64,000 nucleotides of DNA, taken from Diphasiastrum complanatum (taxonomy: Eukaryota > Streptophyta > Lycopodiopsida > Lycopodiales > Lycopodiaceae). A model generated the notes under the pieces. It searched no databases, had not been told where the DNA came from, and saw nothing but the letters and a program-made list of their open reading frames with translations. The DNA lies in NCBI GenBank assembly GCA_029204225.1, contig CM055102.1:37194585-37258584 (forward strand), read 5' to 3'. Shown here one piece after another: positions 53,001-62,545 of this stretch. The stretch's first letter is position 1, and each line of letters starts with the position of its first letter. Made by a program: the position numbers and the translations under genes.

Positions 53001-55000
53001 TTATTCACTTTAACAAATATCTCAGAAGCTTTAGTTTTCCCAATCCTAAAGATCAAAATCATTTAGGATAAGCCTATCGGCACCACCGAGTTGAAAAGGA
53101 AGAACCCTAAGCACCATTTAACTCAATTTCCAAGGAGTATCCTTACTCCAGAGTTAAATCGTTAGCTAGCACAATACCGGGAAATCAAATTTCCAGTTAT
53201 GGGATACTTGCCTGCCAGGAAAAGATATCCCATGAAAAACCAATTACTTGCCATCAATTCTAAATCTATGAACCAAACTCATAGACTATATGTTAGGAAA
53301 ATCTATGAACCAAACTCATAGAATAGCAAAATATCTCTTCACACCATTTTCTTGGTTATGCTTCCGAGAATTGATAATTCTATTCTCCATTAATGGTTTA
53401 GGCAGATTCTCTAAAAATCTCCTTTTCAAAACCATTACCCCTTAACCAAAAACAAAATGGAACTAACGTTCACAAAAATCTCTGGGCCACATATTTGTCG
53501 CTAAAGTAAACAACATATGGCATGGTTCTTTACATGGGACTCCCCAAACCCTAACAAAACCCTAACACGAATTCCCAAGAGGAGCGTGAAAGAACAATTT
53601 GGGGCTTTTCCTTTCCTCATGGCTGCCACAACTGCAAGAAACTCGTGGCTTTCTAGTCAGGCGATTTCCACACAGTCATCCATGTTGATTCGGGCACATA
53701 ACACGACCATCACTGTTGTCTTCCAAGAAATCAACTGCTTCACACAGCAAAACAGGGTAGCAATCCCTTTCACGGATTTTCAGCGCTCCCACAATCCAAA
53801 GAAGCTACAAAAAAGCTACCACCACCATTGTCTTCCAGCAACAGTCAGGTCTTATTGCAGCTCAGATTCAGAGGGCTTGAACAACATGCTAAAAAAATTC
53901 CAGCCAGCATCGCTGCCCTGCCTCACCTATGGCAGAAACGAACATCAGGCAAGGCTGACAGCACCCGGATTATTACCACATGAGCCCCGTTTGCGCCGTG
54001 CTCTGGTTGAAGCAACCATGGCTTCAACACCCGACGCCCAGACATTAACTCAAACAGCCCACAAACTCGCTGTCTCAGTTTCTAAGAAGTGGTGACAGGT
54101 TCCAAACCAGTTGGCCAATAGTCAGAAACTCAAAACTATCTCTATAGACGAAAGGTAGAAGAGCAATCTTCAGACAAGTTGCAACCATTCCTCTCATCGT
54201 GCTACATGGATTCAACCCCAGGGTTTGAACAAAAATTGCCTACTCCAAATTGTTGTTACTGACTTCCCAAGCTCAATACTTTTGGTTGCCGGGAAAATCA
54301 CATAAACAATTCAATTACAGGGAACAGATAATTCAAAGAGTGAACTCTTTATAGCCTCTTAATCTGCTTTTCTAGAGAATGGGCAACTTACAATTTCCAT
54401 TGTATGTTTTCAGTTTGTATCAAACACAAGGGATTAGTCTAGAAAAAACCCTCCACATGCAATCACTAAATTCAAGATTTCCAGCAACACTTAGTTAGTA
54501 TATTCATTATGGATAAATTGATTCCTTACCAATCTATCAACAAACCACCTGAATCTAATCTTTCAAAAATATTATGAATTTATGCATATTATTCAATCCA
54601 AAAAACAGATTTAGACAAAAATGTGGATCTAATCATGCAATCATTCTACTTCAAATGGAAATATGGATTCATGCAAATTATTCAATCCAAAAAACAGATT
54701 TAGACAAAAATGTGGATCTAATCGTGCAATCATTCTACTTCAAATGGAAACTTTCCCAAGAAGACTGGAAATTACGAATGAAATCACACAATTCTCAGCA
54801 TCTTTGATCAAATCAACTAAGTAGAAGAGCACTCTACCACCATATTTGATAAGCATGCTTCAAACCGGAATTAGTGAATCCAAGTCCAAACTTCCCTTAA
54901 GAAAAATAGCACTCCAAACCGGGACGCAAGTCCATGTGCTCTCACTTTCCAATCCGATGTAGCACTTGTTTCCTCCTATCGAAGACCGCATCTTAGCCGA
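50026..55000 (-). other. Non-coding interior of LARD
   Basis: AT-rich, with no retroelement domain in any frame. Diverged internal repeats occur, e.g. ATTTAGAGATAGAATGATT (50138-) and ACTTAGAGATGGAGTAATT (50371-), each followed by CAATTGTTTATCT. An 89-bp tandem duplication lies at 54590-54751. One plus-strand open stretch of 192 codons (53517-54095, antisense to the element) has no recognisable motif. Text at 50190-50470 recurs at about 57895-58180. Confidence 0.6.
54575..54751 (+). repeat. 89-bp tandem duplication within LARD
   Basis: ATTCAATCCAAAAAACAGAT through CATTCTACTTCAAATGGAAA occurs at 54591-54662 and again 89 bases later (54680-54751), differing by A/G in TAATC(A/G)TGC. Confidence 0.92.
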
Positions 55001-55012
55001 GTTCTGATACCA
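55001..55012 (-). promoter_or_regulatory. Primer binding site of LARD
   Basis: Coding strand TGGTATCAGAAC, one base off the tRNA-iMet match, with one base between it and the LTR start at 55014. Confidence 0.8.
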
Positions 55013-55013
55013 A

Positions 55014-55505
55014 TGTAAAGACCACGAGGAATAACCCCTAAGATGAGGATAGGAATAACACAACAAGAGAGACTATGGAGCAAAACCATCCAACCAATCC
55101 TAGATCCCTCCTGGAGAATCCTCCTGGATCTAGGCCCCAAGTCATGCCATGTGATAGCAAGAGGAGAAGATCTCAACTGGTAACCTAGACCAAAGTCGTC
55201 GACGAAATAATCACTACCTTAATATATAGATAGTAGGACCCTGTGTATGAACCCATTCAATCTCCATGTAGGTCAACTATAAATAGGTCATAGCTCTTCA
55301 TGCATACCTCCTGTCTATATCTATTACACATACATGCACTACTCCATATGTCTCAATTAGAGTGTCTGGGTCCTCTCAAAGTTATTAGTCACAAACAGGC
55401 CTTGAAGTGGAATACGATCTAGGCGTGACCAATAGTCTCAAACATTGGATGGCCGGACTACCGTATTAGGGCTATTCCATGTCCTTAGCGGAATATGGCT
55501 GTAGT
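55014..55505 (-). repeat. Right (5') LTR of LARD
   Basis: Starts TGTAAAGACCACGAGG after the primer site; the end near 55505 is estimated from the left LTR end (ATGGC(C/T)GTAACA), which is altered here to ATGGCTGTAGTAAC. Confidence 0.75.
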
Positions 55506-55506
55506 A

Positions 55507-56359
55507 ACTGAAAACTCTCTATAAAACTGGTCAATGACATAATTCTTGTCGTCATCACTTTGTCTACAATAGTCCTTGAAAATGTCTCTGTTGAAGATCA
55601 CATGCTTGAGTTGTCTTATGTGAGTGATAACACGACTATCGTAATCATCCTCAACTATGTGCTTTTTCACATCTATGTCATAAGACAACAAGACGTCAGT
55701 TGATGGGGAGGTGATAAAGGGAGTGCCAAGAGGAGTGGCGTCAGGCCAAGGAGAAGTGGGTGGAATGGGAGAAGTGCCTGCAACAGGAGAAGTTTGGAGA
55801 GGAGTCTGAAGGCAAGAAGGTCAAGGAGGGGTCTTGAGAGAAGAAGGTTGGGGAGGAGTCTGAACGGGAGACCAATAGGGGTCTGAACGGGAGAAAAAAA
55901 TGGGCGGAGTGGCATGGCAAGAAGGATCACGGTGCCATGGAGTCCCGATAGGAGAAATGAATTTTTGAGCAGTGGGTGCCAAAGAAGGAAAATGTGAGGG
56001 GTGAGTATGGGGGTGTCAGGGTACTCATGTGTGACAAATGTAGGAGTCGTAGTATCACGTGCCATGTGCGTTGCTTCCTGAGTGCTTGAAGTAAAGAATC
56101 CCTATGATGAGGCCTACTAGAGGGACGTGCTGGACTCGAAGCCGCATGAGGCACGATATCATCGACATTACTCCCACAATAGGAGCTGCCGCTGAGGCGA
56201 CTCCTCATACAATGTCTCTTTTCTTGGAAATGCTCCTCATAACTAGAGGATGTTGTTAGAACTTCGTGCCTCCCAACGAGCCCGTAGTTTTTCCATGATT
56301 CTGCCTGCACGCGAGGGACACATCACATCCATATAACTGAGGACCTCATCGTCACTCAT
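55507..56359 (-). pseudogene. Unidentified reading-frame remnant next to LARD
   Basis: A possible start at 56359 gives MSDDEVLSYMDVMCPSRAGR then IMEKLRARWEA and stops. A second frame from about 56310 reads WKNYGLVGRHEVLTTSSSYE and SSPARPSSRPHHRDSLLQAL. Near 55690-55507 a third gives SYDIDVKKHIVEDDYDSRVI and YRQSDDD-like acidic text, after a Pro/Thr/Ser-rich stretch with repeated 'TP' units (55700-55950). Frames shift at about 56240, 56050 and 55815. It ends at the LARD LTR. I do not recognise the family; a transposase N-terminus or a captured host gene are both possible. Base composition is richer in GC than its surroundings. Confidence 0.4.
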
Positions 56360-57655
56360 GGAGGAAAAACTAGACGACCCTCAATTGCGGCCAAATCCCT
56401 GACTTGGAGACGTGTCACGAGACATAAAGGAAACACATGTGGGATAATTGTTGCAAGCAACCAAAGATAATTTTAGAAAATGCAACCCTATTGAATTAAT
56501 TAGTGCAAGAAATAAATTCAAATGAATGAGTTTAGTTTGATGACGACCAGATAAGTGACTCATTCCATTTCACCCTAGATAAATAACTTACATTTCAAAG
56601 AGTTTGAAAAAATGTTGAGTCCAAATAAATGAGGTCCATTCAATAATGAGTCCAAATAAATAAATACTAGCTCCATTATACCCCAATAATCAATGTCATG
56701 CGAGTCAATACATGTGAACAATTACACTTTACAAAAAACAAAATAAACAATCTTACATGATTCAATATCAAATATAATTCAATCACATGATTATTCAAAG
56801 TTCAAGAATATACATAAACTACATCGCTAAAAGATTGGCAAATGTACCAACCAGAACGATTGATCTAAAAACATAAGTATCTATACATATGCTAGCTATA
56901 GAACGAAAACACTAGTTGGATCCATCTGATCAATCCTCGTCCTGGTCATCAAATGGGGCTTGTTGTTTCTACATGCGCAACGAACATGAATTGGTTTTCT
57001 AATAAATGTACTGGGAGTGAGAGAGTAGCAAATTTAAAAAAGATAAAATGTATTTGATGTCGTACCGAAGGAGCAGTGGCCCAATTTATCCGCATGCCCT
57101 GCCCCTCCAGTAACTCGAGTAATGCCTACATGGGTAGGAGACCGCTCCACGGTAGATTGCTACATAAACATTTCAATTTTTGATCGTATAAAAAAAAAGC
57201 ATTTTATTCTAAGATGTGCAAATGAAAAATCCAAAAAAATAAATAATCACAAGTCAAATTTAACTTAAGGGTTTAGGGTAGACTTATAAAGTGGGCTCAA
57301 AGAAATATGTAAGAATCGCCAATAAAAGATCCAACTAGATCTTGTTGCATGCAATCAAAAGGACACCTGTGGAAAAAACCACTCAACCAATAGGAAATGG
57401 CTAGTCAGTACCCTAACTACTTCACCCCCAAGCCATGGTGAATGAATGCAAGAGAAGAGGGGATCCTGGCTTCATGGATTAGAAAATCCAATAAGTAGAT
57501 GGGCGAGTTTCCAAAGTATATGTAATCTTCTTTGAGGAGAGAATATTTCTCTTAGGATCTCATAAAACCCAGATATAAGCTCTTGACCTCCTATTCTTGC
57601 ATTATAATAGTCAAACACCATACAAGTGCTCCTATATCCCATTATAGGTTTGGGC
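56360..57655. other. Unassigned
   Basis: No known domain. A segment at 56930-57170 (minus strand) has an acidic Asp-rich reading near 56930-56945, and its CCCTGCCCCTCCAG text is richer in GC. It could be the far end of the disrupted gene at 55507-56359, but this is not supported by a motif. Confidence 0.35.
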
Positions 57656-57900
57656 CCTCATAAGATTATTAATTGCATTATTGGCCAAAGCCCAAAATGA
57701 TGAGGCATAACCAATAACCTTATACACTAGAGTGACTCTGAGTACTCTTTCAGGTTACAAAGGTACATTGAGCGATACAATGTACATTAAGATTATTAAT
57801 TATATTACTGGCCAAAGCCCAGAATGATGAGGCATAACCAATAACCTTATACACTGGAGTGACTCTGAGTATTCTTTCAGGTTACAAAGGTACATTAAGT
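57656..57900 (+). repeat. Tandem duplication of about 125 bp
   Basis: GGCCAAAGCCCAAAATGATG through TCTTTCAGGTTACAAAGGTA (57683-57766) recurs as GGCCAAAGCCCAGAATGATG... (57812-57895), with a few substitutions and a short spacer containing ACATTAAGATTATTAATTA (compare 57664-57677). Confidence 0.9.
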
Positions 57901-58200
57901 CCTCCAAATGGGTAAAATCCTCAACACATTCAACTGCCATCATCATGTAGAAGAAGTTTATTTGATACACTAGATGAGCAGTCGACTAATCCTGAAGATC
58001 AAGTTCAAAAACTAACAAATGAGTCTTTTAACTTTCACATTTACCCTGAAAATCATAATCCTTAGTCTGACTTCAATATTTAAATATGTACTTAGAGATG
58101 GAACAATTCTTCAATTATCTATCTCTGCATTGAAGTACTATATCTGCCTTTAGAAGTACACTAAGTAGTAAAATTTTCTATTCAGCCTCCAATAAAGTAA
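57895..58200 (-). repeat. Fragment related to the LARD interior
   Basis: TAAGTCCTCCAAATGG, GATGAGCAGT(C/T)GAC(T/C)AATC, CTTAGTCTGACTTCAATATT and GAAGTACTATATC(T/G)(G/A)CCTTTAGAAGTACA match 50205-50470 in the same orientation. It indicates a second, partial copy of the LARD family. Confidence 0.75.
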
Positions 58201-58291
58201 CATTACCTGATCAAGAAGGGGAACCTAATGTTTGCTCTTCTTATCCCGGGAAAATACAAAAAAAATATGGATGTGTATATGGCTTCCTTGA

Positions 58292-58940
58292 TGTGAAAGA
58301 TTTTAGATCTTTAAGATCCAATCTAGTTGAATGATCTCTGGTTAGAAAGAGAAATACACTACCAATTTCACCAATGTAGAAAAATCAGCATCTACGCACA
58401 ATTTGAGATGCAAACACTAATAGAACTTGATCAAACTTGAATGAAATGATTATGTACTGTTGTTTTCCGTACAAAATTAACAAGCTATTGTATTTCACAC
58501 GTGTGGATCCAAAAATAGCAAATATAGATCATTCACACATAGAATTGCAAGCAATCACCAAGATAGTGCACCAATGGATAGTAGAACCCAAGAGAACCAT
58601 GTATAAGCATGAAATGAGATAGAGAAGAGAGAATAATCACTCTCTCCACAAGTTACATCCTTTTATAACAGGTCCAAACCCTATTTGGCCACTTGGCTTT
58701 CCCACCAAAATGCTAACCCTACTAATTTTGGGTCTAGATTCAACGTACCCAACTATTCAAATTGAATCTACTCATATTCGTATTCTAAGTTTTTCACACT
58801 TTCAAAAAGTGTCTATTAAAATGAAATTTAGACTAATGAACTTTGAAAAGTCAACCTCTAAGTCTAGAACAAGTTTTGGCCTCAATATGCCAAATATGGA
58901 AATGTTGCAAAATGTGATGAAACTAGTTGAATCTTTCACA
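58292..58940 (-). repeat. 3' LTR of family E copy 2
   Basis: TGTGAAAGATTTTAGATC ... GTTGAATCTTTCACA, 649 bp, the same length as 59662-60310 and very similar throughout. The LTR at 22984-23833 is a longer relative. Confidence 0.9.
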
Positions 58941-58953
58941 CTCCCTCTTCAAC
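58941..58953 (-). promoter_or_regulatory. Polypurine tract of family E copy 2
   Basis: CTCCCTCTTC on the plus strand (GAAGAGGGAG coding) directly next to the LTR end; identical sequence follows the copy 3 LTR at 60311. Confidence 0.75.
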
Positions 58954-59337
58954 TAGTTTTAGCATAGACTTTGATAATACTCCAAGTGAAGTCCTATGCT
59001 TCATGAACAAGTCTTTTCCCAATGCTTTGGTGAAGATATCAGCTACACATTCTCTTGAAGACACATGTTGAAGCTCCACCTCCTTTGCAATGACTCGCTC
59101 CCTCACAAAATGATATTGTATCTCAATATGCTTGCTCCTAGCATGAAAGATAGGATTGGATGCCATTCTTTGGGCTGATTGATTGTCACAAAAGATGATT
59201 TGTCTCTCTGAAAAATCCAGCAAGTGAAGATCCTTGATCATCCTCTTGATCCATACCATCTCCTTTGTGCAATGTGTAAGAGCTTTGTACTCGGCCTCAG
59301 TAGATGACAATGAAATAGTGGCTTGTTTCTTTGACAA
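58950..59337 (-). CDS. RNase H C-terminal part, family E copy 2
   Basis: Open for 133 codons: KKQATISLSSTEAEYKALTH (catalytic Glu block), QIIFCDNQSAQRMASNPIFH (Asp block), ARSKHIEIQYHFVRERVIAK and CVADIFTKALGKDLF, ending KLVEEGV just before the LTR. RNase H removes the RNA strand during reverse transcription. The N-terminal first-Asp part and all of RT are missing; the frame upstream changes at the junction with segment U (MMDQSSIVK). It is part of an incomplete element rather than a working gene. Confidence 0.8.
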
Positions 59338-59661
59338 TAGAACTTTGATCCATCATAAGAATGATCTTCTTCCTGAGAATAGACCTCCTTTCAATAATCA
59401 TGTAATGCTCAAAATAGAAACAACCATTATTGATATGAAGAATAGTGTCCACTTGGGATGCTTCACTATTTCTTACATCAATTTTACATGTAAAAATATG
59501 ACTAGAACATGAAGAATCAATTAGAATGTAAATGAAATGATTCCACCATGCTTCCAACTCTGAATTCTCTGGAAAAATACAACAAACAAACAATAAATGT
59601 GAGTGATCAACTTTTGCTTGCATGTCTCCTCCTCCTTTGTCCTCCGTTGCCATGTATCCAC
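59338..59661 (-). other. Segment U (partial) in family E copy 2
   Basis: The minus frame reads ATEDKGGGDMQAKVDHSHLL, SELEAWWNHFIYILIDSSCS and MIIERRSILRKKIILMMDQS. It matches 60857-60540 of copy 3 with few differences. It takes the position just upstream of RNase H where the RT should be. No known domain recognised. Confidence 0.7.
59657..59661. repeat. Predicted target duplication at copy 3 insertion (TCCAC)
   Basis: The five bases before the copy 3 LTR are TCCAC; the partner should sit after the 5' LTR of copy 3, outside the window. Unverified. Confidence 0.4.
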
Positions 59662-60310
59662 TGTGAAAGATTTCAGATCCTTAAGATCCAATCTACTTGA
59701 ATGATCTTTGGTTAGAAAGAGAAGTACACTACCAATCTCACCAATGTAGAAAAATCAACATCTACACACAAATTGAGATGCAAACACCAATAGAACTTGA
59801 TCAAACTTGAATTAAATGATTATGTACTGTTGCTATCTGTACAAAACCAGCAAGCTACTGTATTTCACACTTGTGGATCCAAGAATAGCAAATATAGATC
59901 ATTCTACACATAGAATTGTAAGCAATCACCAAGATAGTGCACCAATGGATAATAGAACCCAAGAGAACCATGTATAAGCATGAAATGAGATAGAGAAGAG
60001 AGAATATCACTCTCTCCACAAGTTACATCCTTTTATAGCAGGTCCAAACCCTATTTGGACACTTGGCTTTCTCACCAAAATGCTAACCCTATTAATTTTG
60101 GGTCTAGATTCAATGTACCCAACTATTCAAATTGAATCTACTCAAACTCGCATTCTAACTTTTCCACACTTTCAAAAAGTGTTTATTCAAATGAAATTTA
60201 GACTAATGAACTTTGAAAAGTCAACCTCTAAGTCTAAAACAAGTTTTGGCCTCAACATGCCAAATATGAAAATATTACAAAATGTGATGAAACTAGTTGA
60301 ATCTTTCACA
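59662..60310 (-). repeat. 3' LTR of family E copy 3
   Basis: TGTGAAAGATTTCAGATC ... GTTGAATCTTTCACA, 649 bp, followed by the CTCCCTCTTC polypurine tract complement. Confidence 0.9.
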
Positions 60311-60356
60311 CTCCCTCTTCAACTAGTTTTAGCATAGACTTTGATAATACTCCAAG

Positions 60357-60540
60357 TCAAGTCCTACGCTTCATGAACAAGTCTTTTCCCAATGCTTTGG
60401 TGAAGATATCAGCTACACATTCCCTTGAAGACACATGTTGAAGCTCCACCTCCTTTGCAATGACTCGCTCCCTCACAAAATGTTGTTGCACCACAACATG
60501 CTTGCTCCTAGCATAGTTTTTAGCCATAGAACTTTGATCC
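60357..60540 (-). pseudogene. RNase H tail, family E copy 3
   Basis: Reads ARSKHVVVQQHFVRERVIAK, EVELQHVSSRECVADIFTKA and LGKDLFMKRRT. The catalytic Glu and middle Asp blocks present in copy 2 are lost: U text (DQSSMAKNY) joins just before ARSKH. It shares one open frame with segment U. Confidence 0.8.
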
Positions 60541-61405
60541 ATTATAAGAATGACCTTCTTTCTAAGAATAGATCTCCTTTCAATGATCATGTAATGCTCA
60601 AAATATAAACAACCATAATCGATATAGAGAATAGTGTCCACTTGGGATGCTTCACTATTTCTTACATCAATTTTACATTTCAAGATGTAACTAGAACATG
60701 AAGAATCAAATAGAATGTAAATGAAATGATTCCACCATGCTTCCAACTCTGAACTCTCTAGAAAAATACAGCAAACAAACAATAAATGTGAGTGATCAAA
60801 TTTTGCTTGCATGTCTCCTCCTCCTTTGTCCTTTGTTGCCATGTATCCACCATGATACTCCATGAATGAGCTTCCATCTCCATCTTGCCAAAAGATGCCA
60901 TCAAGCCTTGATGACTTAGTCATGAATGAGTGACATAATGAACCTCCAATAGCTTTATTTCCATCAGAAAAACCAGCCAATAATGCTAGTACAAATGCAA
61001 CATCAAAACAATGTTTACCAATGTAGCTAGTTTTACCATATCTTGACAATTTGCACACATCCACATGAAAATGCTCAAACATGTGATAGAACAAGTAAAG
61101 TAAACTTGAAAAAAACTTCCTTTCTGCTCCTTTGACCTTACTTGAGTCTTCAATATGTTGCAAAAACAAATCCATAACATCTTTGCCAATTACCTCTCCT
61201 TTGATGCTCTTGACAGAGCTCCAAATTGCCACCTTCCCTTTTGACTAGTTGAAGCGCTTTGAGATCAACCTCTTGATCTTCAACTTGACCATCAAAGTAA
61301 TTGAACAAGCTTTGTTTTCTAGATCCAATACTTGATTTTATAGAAAGATAACATCCATTCACTTGCATAGCTCCATGTACACAAGAAGATCCTCCAAAAG
61401 ATGTT
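60540..61405 (-). other. Segment U: unrecognised open sequence in place of copia RT
   Basis: About 865 bp. The frame 61232-60357 is open for 291 codons. It reads MAIWSSVKSIKGEVIGKDVM, SSLLYLFYHMFEHFHVDVCK, TSYIGKHCFDVAFVLALLAG, SRLDGIFWQDGDGSSFMEYH, then ATKDKGGGDMQAKFDHSHLL and AWWNHFIYILFDSSCSSYIL, running in frame into RNase H. A second frame (61497-61150) runs from the RT start into GAMQVNGCYLSIKSSIGSRK. No copia RT block (KARLVAKG, YVDD, YGLKQ) is present. It could be a captured host sequence, a non-coding segment, or a divergent element domain; I cannot identify it. The recurrence at 59338-59661 shows it is shared by at least two family copies. Confidence 0.7.
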
Positions 61406-62545
61406 CCACTCTTCATAAGAGCTTGATACTCGAGATCCATTGCTTGGATCCACTCCTCTTCTTTCCTTGCTTGATATACACTTGTAGGCTCATCCAAAGA
61501 GGGTAGGAAAGATTTTCAAAAACTACTTGCTTACCCTTTTGATCATATGTAAGCCTTGAAGGTACTTGTTTGTCTCTTGATGTTCTCCTTGACTTTTGAC
61601 TTGATGAAGGTCCATCATCACCACCATCCAAAGTAAGATCCTTCTTATCAACATCAAGAATGTTAGATCCATACACTCTAACATTAATCATGCTTGAAGA
61701 GACCTTTGGAATGTTTCCCTCATCAAAAATGACATCTCTACCAACAATCACTTTGTTAGTAGAAGGAATGTAAACCTTGTAGGCTTTACTCACCTCACTA
61801 TATCCAACAAAAATACCTCTTCTTGAAGATGGATCCTCCTTGGTCCTATCATCAAGAGTAATGTTGACATAGCATGTGCATTCAAACGTTCTTAGAAAGT
61901 TGACACTCGGCCTCCTCTTGAATAGGATCTCAAAAGGTGTCCTCCCATCCAAGATAGCACTCGGCCATCTATTGCACAAGAAATTGGCACACAACAAAGC
62001 TTGATCCCAAAATGGTTTGTCAAGATTAGCACTTAACCTCATAGCTTTAGCACTTTCACATAAAATCCTATTCTTCCTTTCAGCCACTCCATTTTGTTGT
62101 GGGGTCCTTGATGTTGTATACTCCCTCTTCATCCCATGCTCATCACAAAAGGCCTTGAACTTGTTAGATATGTACTCACCACCATTGTCACCTCTTAAGC
62201 ACTTGATCTTTGTGGAAAATTGGTTTTCCCTTGCATTCTTGAACTTGAAAAAGACATCATACACTTCATCCTTGCTCTTTAGTAGATAGATCAACAAAAT
62301 CTACTAAAATCATCAATGAATGTTACATACATCTTAGCTTTGCTATTGCTAATTGTAGTAAATCCATGAATATCCGAATGTACAAGTTGAAAAGGCTTTG
62401 TAGATCTAGTATAAGGTAGTCTATGTGACTTAGACAAAGCACAAGACTCACAAACATGCTTGTCATTACTTAAGGAACTTGGAAGACCAATCACAACCTT
62501 CTTCCTTGCCATTACTTTCAATGACTTGAAGTTGAGGTGTTCCAT
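61405..62545 (-). pseudogene. Integrase, family E copy 3 (one or two frame breaks)
   Basis: 62545-62291 reads CESCALSKSHRLPYTRSTKP, LVHSDIHG (first Asp) and MYVTFIDDFSRFC. After a shift near 62295 the frame 62297-61413 gives KIKCLRGDNGGEYISNKFKA (second Asp), TPQQNGVAERKNRILCESAK (Glu), FVGYSEVSKAYKVYIPSTNK and VIVGRDVIFDE. So the DDE triad is present across two frames. A hydrophilic linker then leads to EEEWIQAMDLEYQALMKSGT, the RT opening, which breaks off at about 61405. Another frame overlap near 62520-62545 separates it from the gag-protease frame. Confidence 0.85.

Larger units (their letters stand above)
49665..55505 (-). mobile_element. LARD-like non-autonomous LTR element (5.8 kb)
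   Basis: A 340-bp partial LTR (49665-50012) and a fuller LTR (55014-about 55505) share long near-identical text. A polypyrimidine run TTCTTCCTCCCTT (50013-50025), i.e. a polypurine tract on the minus strand, follows the left LTR, and a tRNA-iMet-type primer site (55001-55012) precedes the right one. The 5-kb interior has no gag or pol motif on the minus strand. LTR, PBS and PPT without coding capacity define a LARD (large retrotransposon derivative). The left LTR lacks its first 150 or so bases, so target duplications cannot be tested. Confidence 0.75.
58292..59661 (-). mobile_element. Copia family E copy 2, interrupted by copy 3
   Basis: Begins with a 649-bp 3' LTR (58292-58940) and polypurine tract (58941-58950), then RNase H (59337-58950), then part of the unknown segment U (59653-59337). 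At 59661 it is cut by the LTR of copy 3. The U text GGCAACGGAGGACAAAGGAGG continues in copy 3's own U, so copy 2 should resume on the far side of copy 3, beyond the window. Same strand as copy 3. Confidence 0.8.
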
